Of a stretch of DNA of 39,290 nucleotides, positions 22,444 to 30,933 are shown in pieces. The translations under genes and the position numbers were made by a program. Numbering within the stretch: the first letter of the stretch is position 1; each line of letters starts with the position of its first letter. Below the pieces are notes generated by a model. It was not told the DNA's origin, did no database searches, and saw nothing but the letters and a program-made list of their open reading frames with translations. Source of the stretch: Candidatus Rokuibacteriota bacterium (GTDB taxonomy: Bacteria > Methylomirabilota > Methylomirabilia > Rokubacteriales > CSP1-6); NCBI GenBank assembly GCA_023249095.1, contig JAHFDK010000026.1, positions 1-39,290 of the forward strand. The letters are read 5' to 3'.

Positions 22444-23877
22444 TCAGCTCTTCAGGAAGAGCTCGATCTCCTCGAAGAACCGCTGAGACGCCGGCTCGTT
22501 CTCCAGGAACAGATGGTTCTGGCCCTGGACGGCCACGAACCGGGCGCCGGGAATGCTCGCTGCCAGCGTGCGGCCGCTCTCGAAGGGGACCACGGCATCG
22601 CCGCGCACGTGCATCACGAGCGTGGGCGCGGATACTCGGGGAAGAAGGTCGCGCACGTCGAAATCGCCCACGACTTCCCGGTAGCGAAAGGCACATTCGG
22701 GTGACGTGGTCCTGCGTTGCAGCTCGTTGAAGAAATCCATCTGCTCCTGGCTGGCGCCTGGCATGAAGAGCCCCGTGAAGATCTGTCGGAACGCCGGATT
22801 ATCCGCGCCCCATCCGAGGCGGATGAGCGTGCTCATCGCCTTGAACTGTTCTCGAACGTCCGGTGAATCGTTCTTCTTGCCGCCCACCGCGAAGCCGCCG
22901 TACAGGATGAGGTGGGACACGCGCTCGGGGTGTCGAACGGCATACGCGACAGAGACGGCGCAGCCTTGTGAGATTCCGAGCAGCGGAAAGCGTTCGACGC
23001 CGGCGGCGTCCACTACGGTTTCGAGATCGTTGACCCAGGCGTCGAGCGACACTTCGTCGACGTCCCAATCAGACAGTCCGTTGCCCCGAGCGTCATAGCG
23101 AATCAGCGTGTGGTCCTTTGCCAGCCCGCGAAAAACGTGCCGCCACACTGGGCTTTCCCAATCGTATTCGAGATGATTCATCCAGTTTCCGGCCTTGACG
23201 AGCGGCGGCCCGCTGCCGGCGATCGCATAGGCCAGACGCACCCCGTCACGCGTGCGGCAGTACTTGATCTCCTGCTTCAGCGTGGCCGTGTCGAGGAGGC
23301 CGGCCGCCGTGATCGGCCCACCGATGCCCTCGACCGCGAAGACCTCGACCGGCTTCACGATGTTCTTCAGATTCTGTGGGCCGAGCTTGCGGAAGCTGAG
23401 CGCGACCTTGCCATCGACCTGGTCGTAAACCTGACGGGAGATGAAGACGCCTCCCGGCTCAGCGATGCCTTCCAGGCGGGCCGCGATGTTGATCCCATCG
23501 CCGTAGATGCGCGCCTCGTCGTAGATCACGTCGCCGATGTTGATGCCGATCCGGAACTGCATGTGCCGCTCCGGCTCGACGGTGGCGTTCCGCTCCGCCA
23601 TCCTCCTCTGGATGGCGACCGCACAGTCGAGCGCGTTCACGACGCTGGCGAACTCGGCGAGGATGCCGCCGGCCGTGTCGATGATGCGCCCGCTGTACTC
23701 GCCGATCATCGGCAGCACGACCGCCTGGTGTCCCTTGAGGTCGCGCACCGTGCGCGGCTCGTCGGCGCCCATCAGCGCGCTGTAGCCCGCGATGTCGGCG
23801 GCCAGGACTGCGGCGAGCTTGCGTGATTGGTTCTCTGGCACGGCCCAAGTAGAGCGCAGAATCATCACGAACGCCAC
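22444..23877 (-). CDS. Class III adenylate/guanylate cyclase domain fused to alpha/beta hydrolase
   Basis: This protein of about 477 residues has a class III cyclase domain (residues about 15-180: KLAAVLAADIAGYSALMG, then FRIGINIGDVIYDEARIYGDGINIAARLEGIAEPGG with the transition-state Asn/Arg pair in NIAAR). An alpha/beta hydrolase follows (about 205-477) with nucleophile Ser in LLGISQGCA, Asp in VRGDAVVPFE and His in GQNHLF. The odd point is the metal-binding loop: the usual TAGDGILAEF reads TAGGILAEF, as if one Asp codon were deleted, which should remove the second metal ligand. Cyclase activity is thus doubtful while the hydrolase triad looks intact. Start is GTG 23877, ATG 23865 or GTG 23841 (PENQSRKLAAVLAADIAGYS, nearest the family start). 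Confidence 0.87.
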   Translation of the reverse strand: MAFVMILRSTWAVPENQSRKLAAVLAADIAGYSALMGADEPRTVRDLKGHQAVVLPMIGEYSGRIIDTAGGILAEFASVVNALDCAVAIQRRMAERNATVEPERHMQFRIGINIGDVIYDEARIYGDGINIAARLEGIAEPGGVFISRQVYDQVDGKVALSFRKLGPQNLKNIVKPVEVFAVEGIGGPITAAGLLDTATLKQEIKYCRTRDGVRLAYAIAGSGPPLVKAGNWMNHLEYDWESPVWRHVFRGLAKDHTLIRYDARGNGLSDWDVDEVSLDAWVNDLETVVDAAGVERFPLLGISQGCAVSVAYAVRHPERVSHLILYGGFAVGGKKNDSPDVREQFKAMSTLIRLGWGADNPAFRQIFTGLFMPGASQEQMDFFNELQRRTTSPECAFRYREVVGDFDVRDLLPRVSAPTLVMHVRGDAVVPFESGRTLAASIPGARFVAVQGQNHLFLENEPASQRFFEEIELFLKS

Positions 23878-24075
23878 TCCGGTCGCGGGTCGGACTAGAA
23901 TCCGGTCTGACAGCGAGCGGATTCACCTGCAGAGAGTTCAGTCGTGATAGGATCGGCGTCGCGTAACGACCCTACCGCGGAGCGCGGATGGGGCGCACCG
24001 ATTCCGCCAGGCGCCGGCGTGAGGGAGAAAGCGCGCACGCACCGAACCGTTCGCGCTAACAGGAGAGCCCACACC

Positions 24076-25290
24076 ATGTCACAGAAGACTGCGTTAGAGG
24101 ACGTTAAGGTCCTTGATCTGACCCAGTTTGAGGCCGGAACCTCATGCACTGAGGCGCTCGCATGGCTGGGGGCCGATGTCATCAAAGTCGAGAATCCCCG
24201 GGGCGGCGACCAGGGGCGCGGTGCGTCCACCGACCAGCAGGGGGTGGATTCGCACTACTTCATGCTGCTCAACGCCAACAAGCGCAGCGTCACGCTGAAC
24301 CTCGGCAGCCCACGGGGTCGCCAGATCTTCACTGAGATGCTGAAGAAGGCGGACGTCATGATCGAGAATTTCGCCCCCGGCGCCATCGAGCGGCTGGGTT
24401 TCGGCTATGACGTTGTGCGGGAGATCAATCCCCGTCTCATCTACGCGCAGGTCAAGGGCTTTGGCGAGGGCCCATACGAGAACTACGTGAGCTTCGACAT
24501 GATCGCTCAGTCCGTGGGCGGAGCCCTGAGCCTCACGGGCACCGTGGATACCGAGCCCCTGAAGCCCGGACCGACCATCGGCGACACGGGCACCGGGCTG
24601 CACTGCGCCATCGGCATCCTGGCCGCTCTGCATCAGCGCGAGCGCACGGGCCGGGGCCAGCACATCAAAGTGGCCATGCAGGACGCCGTGATCAACTTCA
24701 GCCGCATCGCCTTCGCGCGACAGGCTGCCAGCGGCAAGGCGGCGGTGCGCTCGGGCAACCGCAGCGCGCTGGGCACGACCGCCCCCAGCGGTCTCTACAA
24801 GTGCAAGGGGGGAGGTCTCAATGACTACTGCTTCATCTACACCAGCCGCGCCGGCAACCGGCACTGGGACCGCCTGCTGAAGGCCATCGGCCGAGACGAC
24901 CTGATCGGTGACGAACGCTTCAACTCGCCGGAGAGGCGCTGGACCAATCACGACGAGGTGGACCGCATTCTGAGCGAGTTCACCCAGAGCCGTACCAAGG
25001 TCGAGGTCATGCAGATCCTGGGCGACGCTGGTGTGCCCGCCGGGGCGGTCTACGACACGATGGAGATCACGCAGGATCTTGCCCTGCAGAAGCGCGAGAT
25101 GATCGTGACCGTCGACCATCCCAAGCGCGGCAAATTCACCTTGCCCGGGTGGCCGGTGAAGATGTCCGAATCGCACGTCGAAGTGGATCGCTCACCGCTG
25201 CTCGGCGAGCACAATGCCAAGATCTATGCCGAGTGGCTGGGCCTGACCGCGCGCGACCTGGAGGATCTCAAGGCCCAGGACATCATCTGA
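24076..25290 (+). CDS. Class III CoA transferase (CaiB/BaiF family), formyl-CoA-transferase-like
   Basis: This 404-residue enzyme would move CoA between carboxylic acids through an enzyme-bound anhydride. It carries LTQFEAGTSCTEALAWLGADVIKVE at the start. The catalytic Asp is D170 in PTIGDTGTGLHCAIGILAALHQRERTGRGQ, matching Asp169 in the formyl-CoA transferase motif GDSNSGMH. Further Frc-like stretches are MQDAVINF and the C-terminal AQDII. The ATG at 24076 with AACAGGAGAGCCC upstream is chosen over the open frame to 23944. No oxalyl-CoA decarboxylase is seen, so the substrate could be another dicarboxylate. It is divergent from the cyclase-hydrolase gene. Confidence 0.9.
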   Translation: MSQKTALEDVKVLDLTQFEAGTSCTEALAWLGADVIKVENPRGGDQGRGASTDQQGVDSHYFMLLNANKRSVTLNLGSPRGRQIFTEMLKKADVMIENFAPGAIERLGFGYDVVREINPRLIYAQVKGFGEGPYENYVSFDMIAQSVGGALSLTGTVDTEPLKPGPTIGDTGTGLHCAIGILAALHQRERTGRGQHIKVAMQDAVINFSRIAFARQAASGKAAVRSGNRSALGTTAPSGLYKCKGGGLNDYCFIYTSRAGNRHWDRLLKAIGRDDLIGDERFNSPERRWTNHDEVDRILSEFTQSRTKVEVMQILGDAGVPAGAVYDTMEITQDLALQKREMIVTVDHPKRGKFTLPGWPVKMSESHVEVDRSPLLGEHNAKIYAEWLGLTARDLEDLKAQDII

Positions 25291-25419
25291 TAACTCCTGC
25301 GACGGCTCCGCGCCGCGCCCGAGGGGGAGCCCGCGAAGATGGAGCTCCGGCGGCTCCTATCTCGGCCAACGATCCACCCGGCGACCGATCCAACCCGACG
25401 ATCCCAAGGGAGGTCAGGA

Positions 25420-26856
25420 ATGCGAACGCTGATATTTCTGTTGGCCTCAATCCTGTTGTTCTCGCCGATCACTGCCGACGCTCAGGATAGCCGCGCGGCA
25501 CTCGAGGTCGTCTCGAAGGCTCTCGGCGCCACCGGTCTGAAGTCGATCGAGATCCAGGGCGGCGGCGCGGTCTTCCAGGTCGGGCAGAGCTACACCGCGG
25601 GCACAGCCTGGCCGCAGTTCAACGTGCGGAGTTTCACGCGCGTGGTGAACTACGACACGGCCTCGCTCCGGGACGAAATCCTTCGCACGCGGGCGCTGGA
25701 GCCGCCCAAGGGGGGCGGGCCGTACGTTCGGGGTGAGCACAAGCAGATCTTCGTCCTCAGCGGCGACCACGCCTGGAACGTGATGGGCGACGCGGCGACG
25801 CCGGCGCCGATCACGCTTGCGGACCGTCAATTCCAGCTCTGGTCGACCCCGCACGGCGTCATCAAGGCCGCGATGGCGGGCAGGGGCACGATTCAGGGCC
25901 GCACGATCGCCTTCGGGGTCCCGGGCAGCTTCAAGGCGACCGCGACCCTCGACGCCGCCAACCTGGTCGAGCGCGTCGAGGCGACGATGACGAATCCCGT
26001 CCTCGGCGATATGGCAGTCACGGTGAGCTACGCCGACTATCGCGACTTCGGCGGCGTGAAGTTTCCGACGAAGATCCGGCAGAGCTACGGCGGATTCCCC
26101 GCGCTCGACCTCACGGTGACAGAGGTCAAGCCCAACGTCGCCGCCGACATCGCGGTCCCGGACAACGTCAAGCAGGCGACCAATCCCTACGTGCGCGTCA
26201 CGAGCCAGAAGGCTGCCGACGGGCTGTGGTACGTGACCGGCGGCTCGCATCACAGCGTGGTGATCGAGATGAAGGACCACATGATCGTCGTCGAGGGACC
26301 GCTGAACGACGACCGCGCGCTGGCCGTCATCAAGGAAGCGCGCACGCACGTGCCGAACAAGCCGATCAAGTACCTCGTCGTCAGCCATCACCACTTCGAC
26401 CACTCGGGCGGCGTGCGCGCGTTCGCGGGCGAGGGCGCGACGCTGATCACCCATGACGCCAGCCGACAGCACTTCGAGCGGATCGTCGCGGCGCCGGCGA
26501 CTGTGAGTCCGGACCATCTCGCCAAGTCCGGCCGCAAAGCCGCGGTGGAAGGCGTTCGCGACCGCCGCGTGCTGACTGACGGGACGCGGACCGTCGAGAT
26601 CCGTCAGATCGCCGGCATTCTCCACGCCGATGACATGCTGATGGTCTATCTGCCGAAGGAGAAAGTCCTGATCGAAGCGGACGCCTACACGCCGCCGGCG
26701 CCGAACACGGCGCCGATGAGTCCGCCGAGCCCCTTCAACGTCAGTCTCGTGGAGAACATCACGAAGCAGGGGCTCGCGGTCGACCAGATTCTTCCGCTAC
26801 ACGGCCGCATGGTTCCGCTCGCGGAGCTGCACAAGGCGGCCGGCGTCACGCCCTGA
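25420..26856 (+). CDS. Secreted metallo-beta-lactamase-fold hydrolase
   Basis: The 478-residue precursor has a classic signal peptide (MRTLIFLLASILLFSPITADA, cleavage near residue 21), so the mature protein is periplasmic. Residues about 25-255 form an outer-membrane-lipoprotein-like N-terminal region. The MBL domain follows with SHHHFDHSGG (H323, H325, D327, H328). Later ligands are probably the His in GILHADDMLMVYLP, the Asp in LIEADAYTPP and the His in LPLHGRMVP. Similar proteins hydrolyse lactones, esters or thioesters. The ATG has AAGGGAGGTCAGGA before it. It is 129 bases after the CoA transferase and may be cotranscribed. A GC-rich hairpin follows the stop. Confidence 0.9.
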   Translation: MRTLIFLLASILLFSPITADAQDSRAALEVVSKALGATGLKSIEIQGGGAVFQVGQSYTAGTAWPQFNVRSFTRVVNYDTASLRDEILRTRALEPPKGGGPYVRGEHKQIFVLSGDHAWNVMGDAATPAPITLADRQFQLWSTPHGVIKAAMAGRGTIQGRTIAFGVPGSFKATATLDAANLVERVEATMTNPVLGDMAVTVSYADYRDFGGVKFPTKIRQSYGGFPALDLTVTEVKPNVAADIAVPDNVKQATNPYVRVTSQKAADGLWYVTGGSHHSVVIEMKDHMIVVEGPLNDDRALAVIKEARTHVPNKPIKYLVVSHHHFDHSGGVRAFAGEGATLITHDASRQHFERIVAAPATVSPDHLAKSGRKAAVEGVRDRRVLTDGTRTVEIRQIAGILHADDMLMVYLPKEKVLIEADAYTPPAPNTAPMSPPSPFNVSLVENITKQGLAVDQILPLHGRMVPLAELHKAAGVTP

Positions 26857-26866
26857 GCTGTTGAGA

Positions 26867-26888
26867 CGGGGGGCCTCAGGGCCCCCCG
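26867..26888 (+). terminator. GC-rich hairpin after the MBL gene
   Basis: CGGGGGGCC (26867-26875) pairs perfectly with GGCCCCCCG (26880-26888) around the loop TCAG, starting 10 bases after the stop codon. No T-run follows, so it may be a terminator that needs help from Rho or an mRNA-stabilising end. Confidence 0.55.
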
Positions 26889-27097
26889 GTCCCTTGAAAG
26901 CGTGCCCGCGGGGTCGTCTTAGACGCGGATCTAACCTCGCCTTGAATTGTTTGATTGGGCGGCTTGCTTCGAGGAATCGGTCGGGGCATCATGCATCGAG
27001 ATCGTCGAGGAACAACGCATCGTTGCAGTACTTCTTGAGCGCTCCGTGAACCGGCGGCAGTGTATCCGCCACCGTCGAACCCGGGGACTGTAGGACG

Positions 27098-27325
27098 GAA
27101 ACGCTGCTCCTGGCGGCGCTGATCGTCTTCGCCGGCTACACGGTGTTCGGCGTGACAGGATTCGGCGCGTCACCGATCACGGTCCCCGTGCTCGCGCATT
27201 TCCTGCCGCTGCCGTTCGTCCTGTCGCTGGCCGCCGCCCTCGATCTCGGATCGGCCGCGGCACTCGGCGTTCACACGAAGAAGCAGGCCGATGTCCGCGA
27301 GCTGCTGGTGCTGGCGCCGTTCACG
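27098..27325 (+). pseudogene. TauE/SafE-type (TSUP) permease, N-terminal fragment
   Basis: The frame reads ETLLLAALIVFAGYTVFGVTGFGAS, then ITVPVLAHFLPLPFVLSLAAALDLGSAAALG and ends DVRELLVLAPFT. These are the first two or three helices of a TSUP-family anion exporter. It lacks an initiation codon in place and breaks off near 27325, where the sequence turns into an opposite-strand fragment. The rest of the permease (some 180 residues) is missing. Confidence 0.65.
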
Positions 27326-27490
27326 CCACACCAGCCAGACGGCAGCGCCGCCGAAGAAGGCGACGAGCACCAGCAGTGCGACGACGAAGACGAACCCGTC
27401 GTCGAGGTCGAGCGAGATCCAGTCCCCGCCTCCCTTCCCAGGGGCCTCGTCGACCGAGCCGTCGAAGGTTCCGCTGGCGGAAGCGAACGA
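27326..27490 (-). pseudogene. Fragment of a small single-span membrane protein
   Basis: On the minus strand the codons read ASGTFDGSVDEAPGKGGGDW, ISLDLDDGFVFVVALLVLVA and FFGGAAVWLVW, an acidic Gly-rich segment followed by one membrane helix. It then runs straight into the antisense of the TSUP fragment. No start codon is attached, so this looks like a truncated gene joined tail-to-tail to another truncated gene. I do not recognise the family. Confidence 0.4.
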
Positions 27491-27728
27491 AGAAGCGCGC
27501 GGCGATTCGGCTGACGAATCGCTTACGCGCCGTCACGACTGGCTCCACGCCGGCCATCCTAGCCGAGACGGCCGCCGACCTGCCAGGTCCACGACGCCGC
27601 GTACGCGAACGTGCACAGGGCTGGAGCGGATCGTCTTGCGGCACCTGGCCGGAGCTGGGGGTCCGTGCGGCGGTACCATGATTCCTGGAAGACGACGGAC
27701 AGTTGACTACCGAAGGCAAGGAGGCGTT

Positions 27729-27863
27729 ATGGACGATACCGAGGTCCTCGGCCGGATCAACGAGCTTGCACGCGAGGAGCACGAGCTGTTCGAGCGTGAG
27801 TCTCACGGGAAGGTGACCGACGCTGACCGCGAGCGGCTACGCCGGTTCAGGGCTCCGAAATGA
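27729..27863 (+). CDS. DUF2630-like small protein, C-terminally shortened
   Basis: The 44-residue product MDDTEVLGRINELAREEHEL ... DADRERLR matches the start of DUF2630, a family of about 70-80 residue soluble helical proteins found next to many different genes. The usual continuation (LEVxLDQCWDLLRQRRA) is replaced by RFRAPK and a stop, so about half is missing. It has a good leader (AAGGAGGCGTT) and may still be made. It ends 30 bases before the alcohol dehydrogenase start, and the break may coincide with the joining of that gene to this locus. Confidence 0.6.
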   Translation: MDDTEVLGRINELAREEHELFERESHGKVTDADRERLRRFRAPK

Positions 27864-27893
27864 AAGGCAATCCATGATCGGAGAAGAGAAGCG

Positions 27894-28907
27894 ATGGCGA
27901 AGATGAAAGTGGCGCAGGTAGCGAAGGCAGGCGGGGACTTCGAGATTGTTGAGCGGGACATCCCGCAGCCGGGGCCGGGGCAAGTGAGGATTCGCGTTCA
28001 GGCGTGCGGAGTCTGTCACAGCGATGTACTCACCAAGGAAGGCGGCTGGCCGGGCCTTGAGTACCCGCGCGTCCCGGGGCACGAAGTAGCTGGTGTGATC
28101 GACGAATCGGGCGCGGGTGTGACGCAGTGGAGGAAAGGTCAAAGAGTCGGCGTTGGCTGGCACGGCGGTCAGGACGGAAGCTGCCTCGCGTGCAGGCGGG
28201 GCGACTTCGCGAACTGCGCGAACTTGAAGATCACAGGACTCAGTTACGACGGCGGGTATCAGGAGTACATGATCGCCCCGGCGGAAGCGGTCGCGCGGAT
28301 GCCGGAGTCGCTCGGTGCGGCGGAAGCCGCGCCGCTGATGTGTGCGGGGATTACGACGTTCAACGCGCTGCGCCACAGCGGTGCGCTGCCGAGTGACTTG
28401 GTGGCCGTCCAGGGGATCGGCGGGCTCGGCCATCTGGGAATTCAGTTCGCGCAGAAGTTTGGCTACCAGGTAGCCGCAATTGGGCGCGGGCCAGAGAATG
28501 CTGCGCTCGCAAAGAAGCTGGGAGCGAGCGTATACATCGACAGCGCTGGGTCGAACGCAGCGGCAGAGTTGCAGAAACTCGGTGGGGCACGCGTGATCCT
28601 GGCGACTGCGCCCAGCTCGAAAGCGATGTCGTCGCTGATAGACGGACTGGGGATGAATGGCAAGATGATGGTGGTGGGAGCGACGGGGGATCCGATAGAG
28701 GTGACGCCTGTTCAGTTGATTTTCGGCATGCGGAGCATTCAGGGCTGGGCGTCGGGAATCCCGACCGATTCGGAGGACACCCTGCGGTTTGCAGAGCTGA
28801 CGGGCGTGCGACCGATGATCGAGAAGTATCCGCTGGCGAAAGCGGGAGAAGCGTACGCGCGGATGATGAGCGGGAAGGCGGAGTTTCGTGTCGTCCTTAC
28901 GATGTAA
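27894..28907 (+). CDS. Zinc-dependent alcohol dehydrogenase (MDR superfamily)
   Basis: This 337-residue NAD(P)-dependent oxidoreductase has the catalytic zinc ligands CGVCHSD (Cys near residue 38), the GHE motif in RVPGHEVAG and a later Cys in LMCAGITTFNALRHSG. The Rossmann motif is GIGGLGHLGIQFAQ (about residues 175-188). The structural zinc loop is unusual: it reads WHGGQDGSCLACRRGDFANC, with an uncharged Gln in place of one expected Cys or His, so the site may be weak. Codon use is somewhat less GC-rich than its neighbours (many AAG, GCG, TAC mixed with AAA and GTA), hinting at a different origin. Start ATG 27894 has GGAGAAGAGAAGCG before it. Confidence 0.92.
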   Translation: MAKMKVAQVAKAGGDFEIVERDIPQPGPGQVRIRVQACGVCHSDVLTKEGGWPGLEYPRVPGHEVAGVIDESGAGVTQWRKGQRVGVGWHGGQDGSCLACRRGDFANCANLKITGLSYDGGYQEYMIAPAEAVARMPESLGAAEAAPLMCAGITTFNALRHSGALPSDLVAVQGIGGLGHLGIQFAQKFGYQVAAIGRGPENAALAKKLGASVYIDSAGSNAAAELQKLGGARVILATAPSSKAMSSLIDGLGMNGKMMVVGATGDPIEVTPVQLIFGMRSIQGWASGIPTDSEDTLRFAELTGVRPMIEKYPLAKAGEAYARMMSGKAEFRVVLTM

Positions 28908-28955
28908 ATGTCGCTGGCCTAAGCTCAACCAGGCCCTAAGCGATGGAGGAGAGCC

Positions 28956-29372
28956 ATGCCTATCGCATTGCCGGAGTCGGTAAAGAAAGTGCTAGAGGAC
29001 AAGGCGTACGGTCACGTCGTCACGCTCAACTCGAATGGGCGACCGCAAGTGACGATGGTCTGGATGGACGTTGAGGGCAATGAGGCATTGTTCAACACGG
29101 CGGAAGGGCGCAAGAAGCCGCAGAACCTCCAGCGCGACCCTCGGATCATCATCTCTGTTCAGAATCGTACCGAACCGCAGTCCTATCTCGTCATCAACGG
29201 CACCGCGACGGTGACGGAGACCGGAGCCGACGCCCACGCCGACAAACTCGCGAAACGGTTCCTCGGGGTGGACAAGTACCCGTACCGTCAACCCGGCGAG
29301 AAGCGCTTGATCGTGCGCGTCAAGGTCGATCGACTCGGCGGCATCGGCCCGAAGATGCGGCCGTGGACGTAG
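28956..29372 (+). CDS. PPOX-class F420-dependent (or FMN) split-barrel oxidoreductase
   Basis: This 138-residue protein matches the TIGR03618-like group: VKKVLEDKAYGHVVTLNSNGRPQVTMVWMDVEGNEALFNTAEGRKKPQNLQRDPRIIISV, then LVINGTATVTE and VKVDRLGGIGPKMRPW. Such split beta-barrel proteins bind FMN or F420. The K-x-x-N-L-x-R-D-P-R pattern suggests F420, which would fit with the LLM genes further right. It follows the alcohol dehydrogenase after 48 bases with its own GGAGGAGAGCC leader, so the two may be an operon. Confidence 0.87.
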   Translation: MPIALPESVKKVLEDKAYGHVVTLNSNGRPQVTMVWMDVEGNEALFNTAEGRKKPQNLQRDPRIIISVQNRTEPQSYLVINGTATVTETGADAHADKLAKRFLGVDKYPYRQPGEKRLIVRVKVDRLGGIGPKMRPWT

Positions 29373-29665
29373 CGCCTCCGTCCCAGTTCGACCCCCGCAA
29401 CCAGCGAAGTAGCGAAAATGAAAGGGAGCGATTGTGACGTGAGGTCGAGTTCTCCGGCGCCCCCGCCGCTTCAGGCCTTTCCGTGAGCGCTGAAAACACA
29501 CGATCGGTGTGGCGACTTGCGGAACACGCCTTGGGTTAATGCAGCGCCTTGGGTTCGCAGCTCACGGACCTGAACACCCCGGGTGCGCCGTCGGTGTCAA
29601 AGGCCGGCAGAGGAAGTAGACTATGGGCGCCGAGCCGGTCAGCCGGCGCGGAAGGGAGGACGCCG

Positions 29666-30910
29666 ATGCTGAGCCGCGAAGAGAACGAACGATTGACGCG
29701 GGTTGGGCCTGGGACGCCCATGGGCACGTTGCTGCGCCGGTACTGGTTCCCCATCGCCGCCACGGCTGATCTGGACGCCAATCCGGTCAAGGCGATCAAG
29801 CTCCTCGGAGAGGATCTGGTGCTGTTTCGCGACCGGCGGGGCCGGCTTGGTCTGATCGGCGAGCGCTGTCCCCACCGCCGGGTGTCGATGCGTTACGGCA
29901 TCCCCGAGGAGGACGGCCTCCGGTGCTGCTACCACGGCTGGATGTTCGACGGCCAGGGGCGCTGCGTCGAGATGCCGGCCGAGCTTCCCGGAAGCACCTT
30001 CAAGGACCGCGTGCGGACGCCAGCCTATCCGGTGGAAGAGCTCGGCGGCCTCGTGTTCGCGTACCTCGGTCCCGAGCCCGCTCCGTTGCTACCGCGGTGG
30101 GACCTCCTGGTGATGGACAACGTCTGGCGCGACATCGGTGTGACGGTGATCCCCTGCAACTGGATGCAGTGCATGGAGAATTCTCTGGACCCGGTCCACA
30201 CCGAGTGGCTCCACGGCCGCTACTACGAGTACGTCATGAGCCGTAACGCCGGGAACGACACGGGCGGCGAGCGGATGGTGGAGCGCGTCATCGGTCACCA
30301 CCTGAAGATTGGGTTCGACGTGTTCGCCCACGGGATCGTCAAGCGGCGCGTGCGGCTCGGCGGGTCGGAGGACGATCCGGCGTGGCGGATCGGGCACCCC
30401 ATCCTGTTCCCGAACATCCTGCGCGTCGGCTGGACGTTCCAGTTCCGCGTGCCGACGGACGACACCCATACCTATCATGTGATGTATCAGGTCCTGCCCG
30501 CGCCGCCGGGGGCGGAGCCGACGCAGGAGCGCGTTCCGGTCTACCAGATCCCGATCACGGACGAGCGCGGCGAGCACATCACGAACTTCGTGCTGGGCCA
30601 GGACATGATGGCGTGGGTGACCCAGGGGCCGGTCGCCGAGCGCGACCTCGAGAAGCTGTGCGACTCGGACCAGGGAGTGATCCTGTTCCGCCGCCTCCTG
30701 CGCGAACAGCTCGCGGTCGTCGAGGCCGGCGGTGACCCGATGAACATCTTCCGCGACGCCGCGACCAACAAGTGCATCGACATCCCCGTGGAGTACAGCC
30801 TGATCGAGGCCGCGCGCGCCCGTCGTCTCGCCACTGGCCAGGCGCCCTGGAGCGCGCTGCTCGACACTGTGGAAAACGCCTGGGCCAGGGCGCCGGAGAG
30901 CGCCGGCTAG
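29666..30910 (+). CDS. Rieske non-heme iron oxygenase, catalytic subunit (phthalate-dioxygenase-like)
   Basis: This 414-residue protein has the Rieske [2Fe-2S] ligands C68-x-H70 (ERCPHRR) and C87-x2-H90 (CCYHGWMF). It has the mononuclear iron site D175-x2-H178-x4-H183 in ENSLDPVHTEWLHG. The start MLSREENERLTRVGPGTPMGTLLRRYWFP is that of the phthalate 4,5-dioxygenase / vanillate-demethylase-like branch, which oxidises or demethylates aromatic acids. The electron-donating reductase is not in the window. The ATG at 29666 has GAAGGGAGGACGCCG in front and replaces the longer open frame to 29549. It is followed after 23 bases by a Gfo/Idh/MocA dehydrogenase, as in phthalate dihydrodiol pathways. 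Confidence 0.92.
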   Translation: MLSREENERLTRVGPGTPMGTLLRRYWFPIAATADLDANPVKAIKLLGEDLVLFRDRRGRLGLIGERCPHRRVSMRYGIPEEDGLRCCYHGWMFDGQGRCVEMPAELPGSTFKDRVRTPAYPVEELGGLVFAYLGPEPAPLLPRWDLLVMDNVWRDIGVTVIPCNWMQCMENSLDPVHTEWLHGRYYEYVMSRNAGNDTGGERMVERVIGHHLKIGFDVFAHGIVKRRVRLGGSEDDPAWRIGHPILFPNILRVGWTFQFRVPTDDTHTYHVMYQVLPAPPGAEPTQERVPVYQIPITDERGEHITNFVLGQDMMAWVTQGPVAERDLEKLCDSDQGVILFRRLLREQLAVVEAGGDPMNIFRDAATNKCIDIPVEYSLIEAARARRLATGQAPWSALLDTVENAWARAPESAG

Positions 30911-30933
30911 GCCCGCGGTCGGAGATCAGGGGC

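Noticed and set aside
29385..29403. GTTCGACCCCCGCAACCA, resembling a tRNA 3' end; the last 12 bases match the fMet fragment at 10312-10323.
   Set aside because: Too short, no anticodon arm and imperfect T-loop; most likely chance in a C-rich stretch.
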